Shown: positions 9,177-18,605, counted from the stretch's first letter. The stretch: DNA of 64,000 bases from Paenibacillus turicensis (GCF_017873435.1 NZ_JAGGKG010000025.1:1-64000), one strand, 5' to 3'. The notes: generated by a model from the sequence alone, not told the origin. Translations and numbers: made by a program.

Positions 9177-9941
9177 ATGATAAAAGTACCGTTGTATGGG
9201 CAAGAAAGAATTGATGATTTATTGACAGATGGATTAGGGATTATTCAAAGTCGTGAAGTGTTTAGCTTTTCGATGGATGCGGTATTGTTAGCAAGGTTCG
9301 CTTCTGTACCTAACTCAGCTAAAGTATTGGATATGTGTACAGGTAATGGAGTTATTCCTTTATTGTTAACGACAAGCACAAAAGCAAAAATTGAAGGTAT
9401 TGAGATACAGCCAAGGCTTGCGGATATGGCAAGACGAAGTGTACAAATGAATGAGCTGGAGGAGCAGGTAAGTATTCGCGAAGGGGATTTGAGACAGTTA
9501 GTGAATGAGACTGGGCATGGTTATTACGATGTCATTACGGTTAATCCACCTTATATGCCTGTTACAAGTGGCGATGTTAAGCTTAACCGTCATCAGGCTA
9601 TTGCCAGACATGAGATTGAATGTACGTTGGAGGAGGTTATTTCTACAGCGACACAGCTTTTGCGGGCAGGTGGTAAGCTATTTATGGTGCATCGCCCTCA
9701 GAGATTAGCCGAAATTACAACGATATTATGTAAATACCGTCTGGAGCCTAAACGTATTCGTTTTATTCATCCTAGAATTGATGCTGAAGCGAATATGGTA
9801 TTGATTGAGGCATTAAAGGATGGTAAACCAGAGGTAAGAATTTTGCCTCCTTTAGTGGTATATGATCAGGACGGAAAATATGGTAATGAATTTATGGATA
9901 TTTATTATTCAGATAAGAAAGGAGGAAAGGACAGAAGATGA
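9177..9941 (+). CDS. trmN6: tRNA1(Val) N6-adenine methyltransferase family (TrmN6/YabB)
   Basis: A 254-residue class I SAM-dependent methyltransferase. Motif I reads VLDMCTGNGVIPLLL (about 50-64). The catalytic motif NPPYMP (about 122-127) marks N6-adenine methylation. The family modifies A37 of tRNA1(Val) in E. coli; that target is not proven in Firmicutes. It overlaps rsmI by 4 bases (ATGA), so the two are translationally coupled. The small GIY-YIG gene yazA that sits between them in B. subtilis is absent here. Confidence 0.85.
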   Translation: MIKVPLYGQERIDDLLTDGLGIIQSREVFSFSMDAVLLARFASVPNSAKVLDMCTGNGVIPLLLTTSTKAKIEGIEIQPRLADMARRSVQMNELEEQVSIREGDLRQLVNETGHGYYDVITVNPPYMPVTSGDVKLNRHQAIARHEIECTLEEVISTATQLLRAGGKLFMVHRPQRLAEITTILCKYRLEPKRIRFIHPRIDAEANMVLIEALKDGKPEVRILPPLVVYDQDGKYGNEFMDIYYSDKKGGKDRR

Positions 9942-10825
9942 GTGTAGGTGTACAAAAAAGTTATCAGGATAATCAAGCGCATGGAATCGGTAAATTATTT
10001 TTGGTGGCCACCCCTATTGGTAACCTAGAGGATATGACCTATCGAGCAATCCGAATATTAAAAGAAGCAGATATTATCGCTGCTGAGGATACTAGACAGA
10101 CGAGAAAGCTGCTTACACATTATGAAATCACTCCTGCTAAATTACTGAGCTATCATGAGCATAATAAAACAGCAAGTGGACCGGAATTAATTCGCTTTAT
10201 AATAGAAGGAAAAAATTTAGCATTAGTGAGTGATGCAGGCTTACCTGCGATTTCTGACCCTGGCCACGACTTAGTGAAGCTGGCGTTAGGGCAAGGAATA
10301 TCTGTAATTCCAATCCCTGGTGCAAATGCTGCATTGTCTGCGTTAATCGTATCGGGTCTTGCTACAGATCAATTTCAGTTTATAGGTTTTTTACCTAGAG
10401 AGCACAAGGATAGGGAAGCAAAGCTAGTTCAAGCTCAAGACTATGAAGGAACATTAATTATGTATGAGTCTCCTCATCGCTTAATTAAAATGCTACAATC
10501 CTTGCTAGAGGTATGGGGGGATCGGCAGGTAGTCCTTGCAAGAGAGCTGACGAAGAGATATGAAGAGATGGCACGAGGTAGTTTAAGTGATGTCTTAACA
10601 TGGCTTGAAGAATACCCTCCTATTGGGGAATATTGCGTTGTGGTGGAAGGGGCAAACCCAGAGCTTATTAGAGAAAAAAAAGAGGCATGGTGGAAAGAGC
10701 TTAGCTTAGAGGCGCACGTGACTCATTACGAGCAGCAGGATCAATGTTCACGTAAAGAAGCAATGAAAAAAGTAGCTAAGGATCGTGAGTTATCTAAACG
10801 TGATGTTTATCAGGCATTATTATAA
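9938..10825 (+). CDS. rsmI: 16S rRNA (cytidine-1402-2'-O)-methyltransferase
   Basis: A 295-residue tetrapyrrole-methylase-fold enzyme that methylates the ribose of C1402 in the decoding centre. Motifs are LFLVATPIGNLEDMTYRA (about 21-38), AAEDTRQTRKLL, VSDAGLPAISDPG, the SAM-site IPGANAALSAL and FIGFLPR. The length is normal. A C-terminal charged helix region ends SKRDVYQALL. The ATG overlaps the previous stop. Confidence 0.95.
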   Translation: MSVGVQKSYQDNQAHGIGKLFLVATPIGNLEDMTYRAIRILKEADIIAAEDTRQTRKLLTHYEITPAKLLSYHEHNKTASGPELIRFIIEGKNLALVSDAGLPAISDPGHDLVKLALGQGISVIPIPGANAALSALIVSGLATDQFQFIGFLPREHKDREAKLVQAQDYEGTLIMYESPHRLIKMLQSLLEVWGDRQVVLARELTKRYEEMARGSLSDVLTWLEEYPPIGEYCVVVEGANPELIREKKEAWWKELSLEAHVTHYEQQDQCSRKEAMKKVAKDRELSKRDVYQALL

Positions 10826-10890
10826 TAGTTCTAATATTTGTTATCATATTTAATAAATTGAATCTATTACTTGAATTATAAATGAATTCC

Positions 10891-10936
10891 AAAAAAAGGA
10901 GGTCTTCATATGGTAAAATACTTACCACAGAAGACC
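10891..10936 (-). terminator. Rho-independent terminator of abrB
   Basis: Read on the minus strand: GGTCTTC, GGTAA, a short loop, TTACC and GAAGACC make a stem with one internal loop, followed by TCC and seven T. It lies about 60 bases after the abrB stop. Its mirror image creates a false ribosome site and small frame on the plus strand. Confidence 0.88.
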
Positions 10937-10998
10937 CCAAGGAGATATGAAAAGGTTAGAATTAACAGTTTAAGTAAATCTATTATATACTAAAAATC

Positions 10999-11253
10999 TT
11001 AATTTGTCACAGGGGCAGGAATTTCCGTCACGCAGTCATGACAAACAATTTTACCTTTAAAATAAATAACATTTTCGGCATTGCCACAGAAAATACAAGC
11101 TGGCTCGTATTTTTTCAGCATGATCCGTTCACCGTCAACGTAGATTTCAAGCGCATCCTTTTCTCCGATGCCTAGAGTACGACGTAATTCAATAGGAATA
11201 ACTACGCGCCCTAATTCGTCTACTTTTCTTACAATACCGGTTGATTTCATCAT
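10999..11253 (-). CDS. abrB: AbrB-family transition state regulator
   Basis: An 84-residue DNA-binding protein. Residues 1-50 are a SpoVT-AbrB swapped-hairpin domain (STGIVRKVDELGRVVIPIELRR). In Bacillus, AbrB represses stationary-phase genes during growth and is itself shut off by Spo0A~P. The C-terminal part differs from B. subtilis: two CxxC pairs (C53/C56 and C71/C74) look like a small zinc ribbon. The gene has its own promoter (11327-11355), a Spo0A box in the leader and a terminator, so it is monocistronic on the minus strand. Confidence 0.9.
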   Translation of the reverse strand: MMKSTGIVRKVDELGRVVIPIELRRTLGIGEKDALEIYVDGERIMLKKYEPACIFCGNAENVIYFKGKIVCHDCVTEIPAPVTN

Positions 11254-11296
11254 AACTGATGATAACCCCTTTCGCTATAAATTAAATACGTCATTA

Positions 11297-11305
11297 TTCG
11301 ACAAA
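11297..11305 (-). promoter_or_regulatory. Spo0A box in the abrB leader
   Basis: TTTGTCGAA on the minus strand is a full match to the core Spo0A box. It lies about 15-23 bases after the predicted abrB start, where bound Spo0A~P would block transcription. The B. subtilis abrB boxes are also downstream of the start site. Confidence 0.75.
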
Positions 11306-11326
11306 CTTCTTTGTTTTATGATAATT

Positions 11327-11355
11327 ATAATACCAACCATTGCCAGATCAGTCAA
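11327..11355 (-). promoter_or_regulatory. Sigma-A promoter of abrB
   Basis: TTGACT, 17 bases, TATTAT on the minus strand. The start would be near 11320, giving a leader of about 65 bases. Confidence 0.78.
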
Positions 11356-11483
11356 CCTATTTATGGTAGAGTTCTTTATAATTACTAATTAAAAATTATA
11401 AAGGGTGTTACAAAACATTGATATATCAAGGGAAATGCGAATTATTAAAGTTTATTCATAATTCATTCTATTGCGTTTCAATA

Positions 11484-11502
11484 ATCGACATTATTCGACA
11501 AA
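11484..11502 (-). promoter_or_regulatory. Tandem Spo0A-box-like sites upstream of the HD-domain gene
   Basis: TGTCGAA (11500-11494) within TTTGTCGAA, and TGTCGAT (11490-11484), lie in the same orientation one helical turn apart. They are 70-90 bases before the HD gene and about 170 bases from the abrB promoter. This is a sequence match only. Confidence 0.5.
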
Positions 11503-11572
11503 AGAAGACAAACTCTATCAAAAGTAGTCATTAAAATGTATAAAAACACATATATTAAAGGAGTGAGTTGTC

Positions 11573-12862
11573 ATGAATCGTCCACTACTCGAAGAAAAAG
11601 TATTTAAAGACCCTGTTCATAATTACATCCATGTGCAAGATGAGATTATATGGGCATTAATTAATACGACCGAGTTTCAACGTTTGCGGAGAATTAGACA
11701 GCTGGGTACATCATACCTAACCTTCCACGGCGCTGAGCATAGTAGATTTTCACACTCTTTAGGTGTATATGAAATTACTAGACGTATCATTTCACAATTT
11801 GAGAGAGGTAATTATCCAGATTGGCCTAAAGAGGAACGTCTGGTGGCTTTATGTGCAGCCTTACTCCATGATTTAGGACATGGTCCCTTTTCACATTCGA
11901 TTGAAGATGCATTTGATATGAATCATGAAGAATGGACGATTAAAATTATTAAAGGAGACACAGAGGTTGGATCTGTTTTAAGAACGATGGGTGAGCATTT
12001 CCCTGAACAGGTTGCTGCTGTTATTCGTAAAGACTACGAAAAGCCAATCATTGTTAATTTAGTGTCTAGTCCACTGGATGCAGACCGTATGGATTATTTG
12101 TTACGCGATGCTTATTTTACGGGTGTAAATTATGGCACGATTGATATGGACCGTATTTTGCGAATGCTTCGACCTTATCAAGGGAGAATCGTTGTAAAAC
12201 AATCTGGCATGCACGCCGTTGAGGATTATTTAATGTCACGTTACCAAATGTACTGGCAAATTTATTTCCATCCAGTGACACGTAGCTCGGATATCATTTT
12301 GAAGCAAATTTTCCGTAGAGCAGGGGAGTTATTTCTGGAAGGGTTTGAATTTAAATTTTTACCACATCCATTACCACATTTATTTGGAAGGAAAATCTCC
12401 GTAAAGGATTATCTACTATTAGATGAAGCTTTAATTCAAACTGCGTTTATGCAATGGCGTAATGAAGGCGATGATTTACTGTCTTCGTTATGTGCCAGAT
12501 TTATAGATCGTAAATTGTATAAATATGTAGAAATAGATGCGTTGGATATGGAGACAATAGATCGGATAAAGGATACTTTTGTAGAAGTTGGATTAAATCC
12601 TGAATATGATTTGGAAATTGATTTTCCAACAGATTTACCTTATGATGTGTTTCGTCCAGATAATGATAACCTAAAAAAACAAATTTTGTTGCTGGATCGT
12701 CAAGAAAGAATACACGAAATTTCAGAAGTATCTGATATTGTTCGTTCTATAAGTGGTTTACATAAGGGAAAAAACCATTTGTACTTTCCGCATGATAAAG
12801 TGTTGGCGTTAAAGTCACATTTCCCTGCTGATATTTTTGCACTATTTGAGCAATGGAGTTAA
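11573..12862 (+). CDS. HD-domain phosphohydrolase (YwfO-like)
   Basis: A 429-residue metal-dependent phosphohydrolase of the HD superfamily, most like the dNTP triphosphohydrolase-related YwfO proteins. Metal ligands are visible: H61 in HGAEHSRFSHSLG, H109-D110 in LLHDLGHGPFSHS, and the later DADRMDYLLRDAY. The length equals the family norm. The substrate is not readable; related enzymes act on nucleotides. The ATG follows AAAGGAGTGAG. It stands where B. subtilis has metS and is followed 15 bases later by tatD, so the two may share a transcript. Confidence 0.85.
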   Translation: MNRPLLEEKVFKDPVHNYIHVQDEIIWALINTTEFQRLRRIRQLGTSYLTFHGAEHSRFSHSLGVYEITRRIISQFERGNYPDWPKEERLVALCAALLHDLGHGPFSHSIEDAFDMNHEEWTIKIIKGDTEVGSVLRTMGEHFPEQVAAVIRKDYEKPIIVNLVSSPLDADRMDYLLRDAYFTGVNYGTIDMDRILRMLRPYQGRIVVKQSGMHAVEDYLMSRYQMYWQIYFHPVTRSSDIILKQIFRRAGELFLEGFEFKFLPHPLPHLFGRKISVKDYLLLDEALIQTAFMQWRNEGDDLLSSLCARFIDRKLYKYVEIDALDMETIDRIKDTFVEVGLNPEYDLEIDFPTDLPYDVFRPDNDNLKKQILLLDRQERIHEISEVSDIVRSISGLHKGKNHLYFPHDKVLALKSHFPADIFALFEQWS

Positions 12863-12877
12863 GGAGGATTTAAAGCT

Positions 12878-13642
12878 ATGTTATTTGATACACATACACA
12901 TTTAGACGCAATCCAATTTGAAGAGGATCGTGCTGAAACGATTCAACGTGCAGTAGATAATGGCGTAACTCGCATGGTTAACATTGGATTTAATCGTGAA
13001 ACGATACCTACGACGATGGCGCTTGCAGAGCAATACGATTTTATATATGCTGCTGTTGGTTGGCATCCGCAAGATGCAATTACGATGAAAAAAGAGGATT
13101 TAGACTGGATTGCACAATTATGTAGCCATAATAAGGTGGTTGCAATCGGTGAGATTGGTTTGGATTATTATTGGGACACCTCACCCAAGGAGGTTCAGCA
13201 CGAAGTGTTCCGCAATCAGATTGGACTAGCTCGTAGCTTGAATATGCCCATTTGTATTCATAATCGGGATGCACATGAGGATGTTGTGAAAATTTTGCGT
13301 GAGGAAAAGGCAAGTGAGGTTGGCGGCATTCTGCATTCCTTTTCAGGAAGCTGGGAAATTGCTAAAATGTGTCTAAATATGGGATTCCATTTATCCTTTG
13401 GTGGACCGATTACGTTTAAAAATGCAAAGCAGCCTAAAGAGGTGCTTATAAACACCCCGTTAGATCGTCTGCTAATTGAGACGGATTCCCCTTATTTAAC
13501 GCCACATCCATTTCGTGGGAAGAGAAACGAGTCTGCTTATGTCCGTCTAGTTGCAGAGGCAGCAGCGGAATTAAAAGGGATTTCTGTGGAGGAAATTGCC
13601 CAAATAACTACGAAAAATGCGCTGGAACTATTTTCCATTTGA
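12878..13642 (+). CDS. tatD: TatD-family metal-dependent DNase
   Basis: A 254-residue amidohydrolase-fold nuclease (YabD). The metal site shows DTHTHLD (4-10), GEIGLDYYWD with the bridging Glu, ICIHNRDAHED, ILHSFSG and ETDSPYLTPHPFRGKRNE. It is a 3'-5' exonuclease family linked to DNA repair and DNA breakdown. It follows the HD gene by 15 bases with TAAGGAGG as ribosome site. The metS gene that precedes it in B. subtilis is not here. Confidence 0.93.
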   Translation: MLFDTHTHLDAIQFEEDRAETIQRAVDNGVTRMVNIGFNRETIPTTMALAEQYDFIYAAVGWHPQDAITMKKEDLDWIAQLCSHNKVVAIGEIGLDYYWDTSPKEVQHEVFRNQIGLARSLNMPICIHNRDAHEDVVKILREEKASEVGGILHSFSGSWEIAKMCLNMGFHLSFGGPITFKNAKQPKEVLINTPLDRLLIETDSPYLTPHPFRGKRNESAYVRLVAEAAAELKGISVEEIAQITTKNALELFSI

Positions 13643-13767
13643 TGAATTCGGGAGATAAACCGATGAAAAAATGAGTATTTGCGAAATATTAATGCTTTTT
13701 AACCAACAAAACGGAGTTTATTACAATATTTTAACCATATTTTTAAAAAAACGTTCTTGATTCGTCC

Positions 13768-13797
13768 TTTACAACCTGCATCTAAACAGGATAGAAT
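13768..13797 (+). promoter_or_regulatory. Promoter of the riboswitch-controlled yabE transcript
   Basis: TTTACA, 18 bases, TAGAAT. The start would fall near 13804, just before the aptamer. Confidence 0.55.
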
Positions 13798-13841
13798 CTT
13801 TTCAGTAATCCAAATAACACGGATTAATGTTTCCGTAACCA

Positions 13842-14058
13842 GTCTCGCTGAATCTCTGTTACAGAGAACGGGGGAACCAATATAGCTGTAAACGTAATTT
13901 GCCTAAAAATTTTTACTTTACGAGCTATAATTGATTTCTGTATGTGGGTCATAGGGGTGAAATCGAGGTCATTGCGCCATGAGCGAATGAACTGAGAAAG
14001 GGCAGCTCTCTTTTGTCCGAACCCGACAGCTAACCTCGTAGGCGTCTTAAGAGAGGCA
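13842..14058 (+). ncRNA. Cyclic di-AMP riboswitch (ydaO-yuaA)
   Basis: The conserved blocks of the ydaO-yuaA aptamer are present in order: CGCTGAATCT, AGAACGGGGGAACCA (13864-13878), ATAGGGGTGAAATCG, and a 3' block with TGTCCGAACCCGACAGCTAA and CCTCGTAGGCG. A terminator stem follows at 14090, so ligand binding should stop transcription before the 3D-domain gene. This class commonly precedes cell-wall hydrolase and potassium transport genes. There is a promoter at 13768. Confidence 0.95.
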
Positions 14059-14089
14059 ACTCGTGCATCCTATTACTTCAGGAATTTTC

Positions 14090-14141
14090 AGAAGCCACGA
14101 AGGAGTTCCTCTAACTCTTTCTTTAGGCTTCTTTTATTTTT
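14090..14141 (+). terminator. Riboswitch expression-platform terminator
   Basis: AGAAGCC pairs with GGCTTCT, with an inner stem GAAGGAG/CTCTTTC, followed by TTTTATTTTT. The leader continues about 180 bases to the gene. A 19-codon frame from 14188 (ATGATGCAACAG) has a weak ribosome site and is not called. Confidence 0.88.
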
Positions 14142-14323
14142 GAATAATTGTGATAGTTTCATCATACTTTGGAAAACAAAGGTGGTGATGATGCAACAGA
14201 TTGGACTGGAGACGGAGCGAGATGCAGGAAATGTGTGCATTTCGTAATTATGAATTGTAGCCCTATTAACATGCTTCATTGATTTTTTTGTTAGTAGTTT
14301 GGCTATGAAGGAGGAGAGAAGAT

Positions 14324-15472
14324 ATGGGCATTTTCTCTAAGAACAATACCCATGGATCACGCTCATCCAGCATGTCTTACGTAATGCAGTGGAGACCCAA
14401 AAATATTCGTCAGGTTATAGTAATTGGGCTAGCTATTATCGCTATAGCTACAATCGTGCTAATCTGGGTGAATGGTCATAGTAAGAAAAGTGTATACTTG
14501 GTTGTGGATGGCGCAATACAAAATGTGGAGACATCACAGGATTCAGTGAAGGCCGTTTTGGATGAACAAAAGGTTAGTCTAAGGGCTGAGGATAAGGTAT
14601 CTATCGCACTCACTGATGAAATTAAGGATGGCGATCGAATTGTAATTGAGCGAGCAATTCCAGTCGTAATGTCTTTCGATGGAACAACCAAAACGCATTA
14701 TACAACACAAGGAAATGTTGAAGGTGCTATAAAAGAAATCGGTGTTAAAATTAATCCTGATGATAAAATTACACCTGCTTTAACCACTGCTTTGAGTGCT
14801 GATATGAATATTCGAGTTGTTCGTGTGGACAAAAGAACTGCACAAACAAAAGAAGAAGTTCCTTTCACAATTGTGAAAACTGCGGATCCTAAATTGACGA
14901 AAGGTCAAACGAAGATCCTTGCAGAAGGTGCTAAAGGCGTAGTTACACATAACATCGAAAAAGTATATGAAGACGGGGTATTTGTATCTAAGCGTTGGTT
15001 AGGTAAGGAAGTTCACCAGCCTGCACAAACAAAAGTGATCGCAGTTGGTACAAAGCCTGAGCCAAAAACAGCCGTTCTTGCTGCAAGCATTTCTCGTAAT
15101 AATGACGAGGTGGATATTAGCGATAGCGGATCTGTAAATAAAGGCGGCGTCTCTTTTAAATATAAAAAGCTATTAAAAAATGTTCAGCTTACTGCTTATT
15201 CCAGCCAGGAAGACGGGATTGGGACAAAAACAGCCTCAGGAAACCGAGTAAAAGAGGGTAGAACGATTGCTGTAGATAAATCTCTTGTTCCACTTGGATG
15301 GTGGGTGTACATTGAAGGTCTTGGCTTCCGTCGTGCAGAAGACACTGGTGGAGCAATTAAAGGGAAAATTATGGACGTCTATTATGACAGCTTAAAAGAT
15401 GTTAAAAATTTTGGACGTAAAAAAGGACGTACAGTGTATGTCATTGGTCCAAACAAACCAGAGCTGAATTAA
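14324..15472 (+). CDS. yabE: 3D-domain cell-wall protein with two DUF348 and a G5 domain (YabE)
   Basis: A 382-residue membrane-anchored protein, probably a peptidoglycan hydrolase related to Rpf/Sps resuscitation proteins. It has a cytoplasmic N-terminus, one membrane segment (31-49), two DUF348 ubiquitin-like modules (about 56-98 and 113-155), a G5 domain (about 161-243), a linker, and a 3D (MltA-like barrel) domain at about 287-375. The three aspartates that name the domain are D328, D350 and D361. A strong GGAGGAGAG precedes the ATG. It lies behind a c-di-AMP riboswitch, so high c-di-AMP should lower its level. Confidence 0.92.
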   Translation: MGIFSKNNTHGSRSSSMSYVMQWRPKNIRQVIVIGLAIIAIATIVLIWVNGHSKKSVYLVVDGAIQNVETSQDSVKAVLDEQKVSLRAEDKVSIALTDEIKDGDRIVIERAIPVVMSFDGTTKTHYTTQGNVEGAIKEIGVKINPDDKITPALTTALSADMNIRVVRVDKRTAQTKEEVPFTIVKTADPKLTKGQTKILAEGAKGVVTHNIEKVYEDGVFVSKRWLGKEVHQPAQTKVIAVGTKPEPKTAVLAASISRNNDEVDISDSGSVNKGGVSFKYKKLLKNVQLTAYSSQEDGIGTKTASGNRVKEGRTIAVDKSLVPLGWWVYIEGLGFRRAEDTGGAIKGKIMDVYYDSLKDVKNFGRKKGRTVYVIGPNKPELN

Positions 15473-15499
15473 TGAGTTGATAATATATGTGATATATTA

Positions 15500-15526
15500 A
15501 AGGAGAGGGATATCCTCTTCTTTTTT
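15500..15526 (+). terminator. Terminator after yabE
   Basis: GGAGAGG pairs with TCCTCTTC around GATA, followed by six T. Confidence 0.8.
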
Positions 15527-15583
15527 GTTGTATGGATATTTTAATTTGTAAGTGGATGGTTAGGCGAGGTAGGAGGTAATAGG

Positions 15584-17009
<1,426 letters not shown>

Positions 17010-17055
17010 CGTTTCCCCGCACTAGCCCATAGGATGGGATAGAGGTGGTGGACTG

Positions 17056-17952
17056 ATGAAATTAGGAGATTGGGTTGTTCGTAGATCATATGGTGGGGAT
17101 ATTACATTCCGCGTAGAAGAACTGGATGCTCGTAAAGCAATTATTAAAGGAACAGAATTTCGTCTGATGGCAGATGCACCCATAAATGATTTAATCAAAG
17201 TGGAGTTATCTTCTACCAGTGAACGAGGGAAAAGAGCAATTATAAAAGCAACGGAATCCATGGAGCGTCTTCACGAGGAACGTCTGGAGCTTATGCAGCG
17301 GAATCAGGAGGTGCTTCAGGCTGAATGGAAGCTTGAGGCGAAGTCAGATTCTTATTTTGAAGTACCAGGCAAGGTTTTGCATTTGGATGGCGATGAGCGT
17401 TATTTAAAGAAGAGTCTTAGCTTGTATGAGCAGCTTCATGTGCCTGCGCATGGCTATTATGTGAATGAGACACAGATGGCTTCTGCATTAAGTCAACTTT
17501 TGCCCAAAATAAGACCGGATATTGTTGTTATCACTGGACATGATGGTGTACTTAAAAATCGCCCTAATCATGACCTTTACAATCTCAGCAGCTATAAACA
17601 TTCAATTCATTTTATGAATGCAGTTGAAGAGGCCCGGAAATATGAGCGTAACTTCGATGCTTTAACGGTCATCGCGGGTGCTTGTCAATCCCATTTTGAG
17701 GCTTTACTTCAAGCGGGGGCTAATTTTGCTAGCTCTCCTGCTCGGGTATTAATTCATGCGCTTGACCCTGTTTATGTTGCGGCTAGAGCTTCATTTACTT
17801 CAATTCGAGATGCGATTCCGATGCGTGAGGTGCTCAATAACACGATTAGCGGCTTGCAGGGAATTGGTGGAATTGAAACAAGGGGAAGCTATCGCATGGG
17901 GTTCCCACGGTTTAATGATCTCTCTAAATTAAATGTTGTACCTTCACAATAA
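17056..17952 (+). CDS. yabG: Sporulation-specific protease YabG
   Basis: A 298-residue spore-coat protease that in B. subtilis processes coat proteins such as SpoIVA in the mother cell. It begins MKLGDWVVRRSYGGDITFRV and contains the conserved block IVVITGHDGVLKNR, then YKHSIHFMNAVEEARKYE, TVIAGACQSHFEALLQAGANF with the conserved cysteine, and SSPARVLIHALDPVYVA. The length matches the family. It stands between rsmA and veg, as in B. subtilis. I could not identify its sigma-K promoter. Confidence 0.94.
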   Translation: MKLGDWVVRRSYGGDITFRVEELDARKAIIKGTEFRLMADAPINDLIKVELSSTSERGKRAIIKATESMERLHEERLELMQRNQEVLQAEWKLEAKSDSYFEVPGKVLHLDGDERYLKKSLSLYEQLHVPAHGYYVNETQMASALSQLLPKIRPDIVVITGHDGVLKNRPNHDLYNLSSYKHSIHFMNAVEEARKYERNFDALTVIAGACQSHFEALLQAGANFASSPARVLIHALDPVYVAARASFTSIRDAIPMREVLNNTISGLQGIGGIETRGSYRMGFPRFNDLSKLNVVPSQ

Positions 17953-17975
17953 ACCAAAGCGTTCAAAAAAAATCA

Positions 17976-18005
17976 TTGACAATACTTTTTTACTGCTGAT
18001 ATAAT
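17976..18005 (+). promoter_or_regulatory. Upstream sigma-A promoter of veg
   Basis: TTGACA, 18 bases, TATAAT: both hexamers are perfect consensus. Confidence 0.8.
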
Positions 18006-18022
18006 AATATTTTTATTAAAAT

Positions 18023-18051
18023 TTGACAGTTGTCCTCCTTTGTTGTATAAT
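18023..18051 (+). promoter_or_regulatory. Downstream sigma-A promoter of veg
   Basis: TTGACA, 17 bases, TATAAT: perfect consensus in hexamers and spacing. The start would be near 18058, giving a leader of about 22 bases with AGGTGG before the ATG. Confidence 0.93.
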
Positions 18052-18079
18052 GGGCAAAGAAAGTAGGTGGACACAGTCA

Positions 18080-18355
18080 ATGGCTAAAAATACGCTGAAT
18101 GATATTAAGCACAGTCTTGATGCTCACGTAGGACAAAAAATCACCCTTCGGGCGAATGGTGGTCGTCGTAAGACTGTTGAACGTACAGGTGTTCTTGAAG
18201 AGACGTATCCATCCGTTTTTATCGTGAAATTGGATGAAGAAGATCAGACACTTAAACGTGTTTCTTACAGTTATGCAGATATTTTAACCTCATCGGTGGA
18301 AGTTATGATTGGTGAAGCCAATGATGAAGTTAGAATTCCGTATGTTAAACCGTAA
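18080..18355 (+). CDS. veg: Veg protein
   Basis: A 91-residue protein of the Veg family, strongly expressed in growing cells and linked in B. subtilis to biofilm formation through the SlrR/SinR pathway. It begins [20 protein letters not shown] and has the conserved [23 protein letters not shown], with a small SH3-like barrel fold expected. The ATG at 18080 is chosen; a longer frame that starts at 18023 begins inside the promoter. Two consensus promoters in tandem and a strong terminator frame the gene as a monocistron. Confidence 0.95.
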   Translation: MAKNTLNDIKHSLDAHVGQKITLRANGGRRKTVERTGVLEETYPSVFIVKLDEEDQTLKRVSYSYADILTSSVEVMIGEANDEVRIPYVKP

Positions 18356-18375
18356 ACATCATGTTTTTTGCATTT

Positions 18376-18406
18376 GCGGCTTGCGCTTTGGCGTAAGCCG
18401 TTTTTT
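18376..18406 (+). terminator. Terminator of veg
   Basis: CGGCTTGCGC pairs with GCGTAAGCCG around TTTG, followed by six T. Confidence 0.9.
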
Positions 18407-18552
18407 ATATGTATATGAACAAAATTTGTATGCTTCTCTGTAGTTTGGATCTGAACTTTATTCTTTGGTGACTATGTATTATTTGTAGAAGGATTTTTTA
18501 GGTTTTTCCTGAAGAGTGAACTTGAATATTGAAATAGTAAGGTTATTAATTA

Positions 18553-18593
18553 AAGGGAGATTACCGCATTTGGGACGGTAATCCTCTTTTTTT
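18553..18593 (+). terminator. Orphan intrinsic terminator
   Basis: GAGATTACCG pairs with CGGTAATCCTC, followed by seven T. No gene ends upstream of it: veg already has its own terminator 150 bases earlier. Bases 18407-18552 hold no frame I can support. Confidence 0.8.
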
Positions 18594-18605
18594 AAAAAAA
18601 TTGAT

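Noticed and set aside
10910-10993. A 27-codon frame on the plus strand with a perfect-looking ribosome site AAAGGAGG before ATG
   Set aside because: The A-run and GGAGG are the mirror image of the T-run and stem of the abrB terminator on the minus strand; the frame is explained by that hairpin.
14188-14247. 19-codon frame in the yabE leader
   Set aside because: It has a weak ribosome site and no sign of conservation; likely chance within the long riboswitch leader.
18023-18079. Upstream extension of veg
   Set aside because: It would start at the -35 hexamer of the strong veg promoter, upstream of the transcript start.
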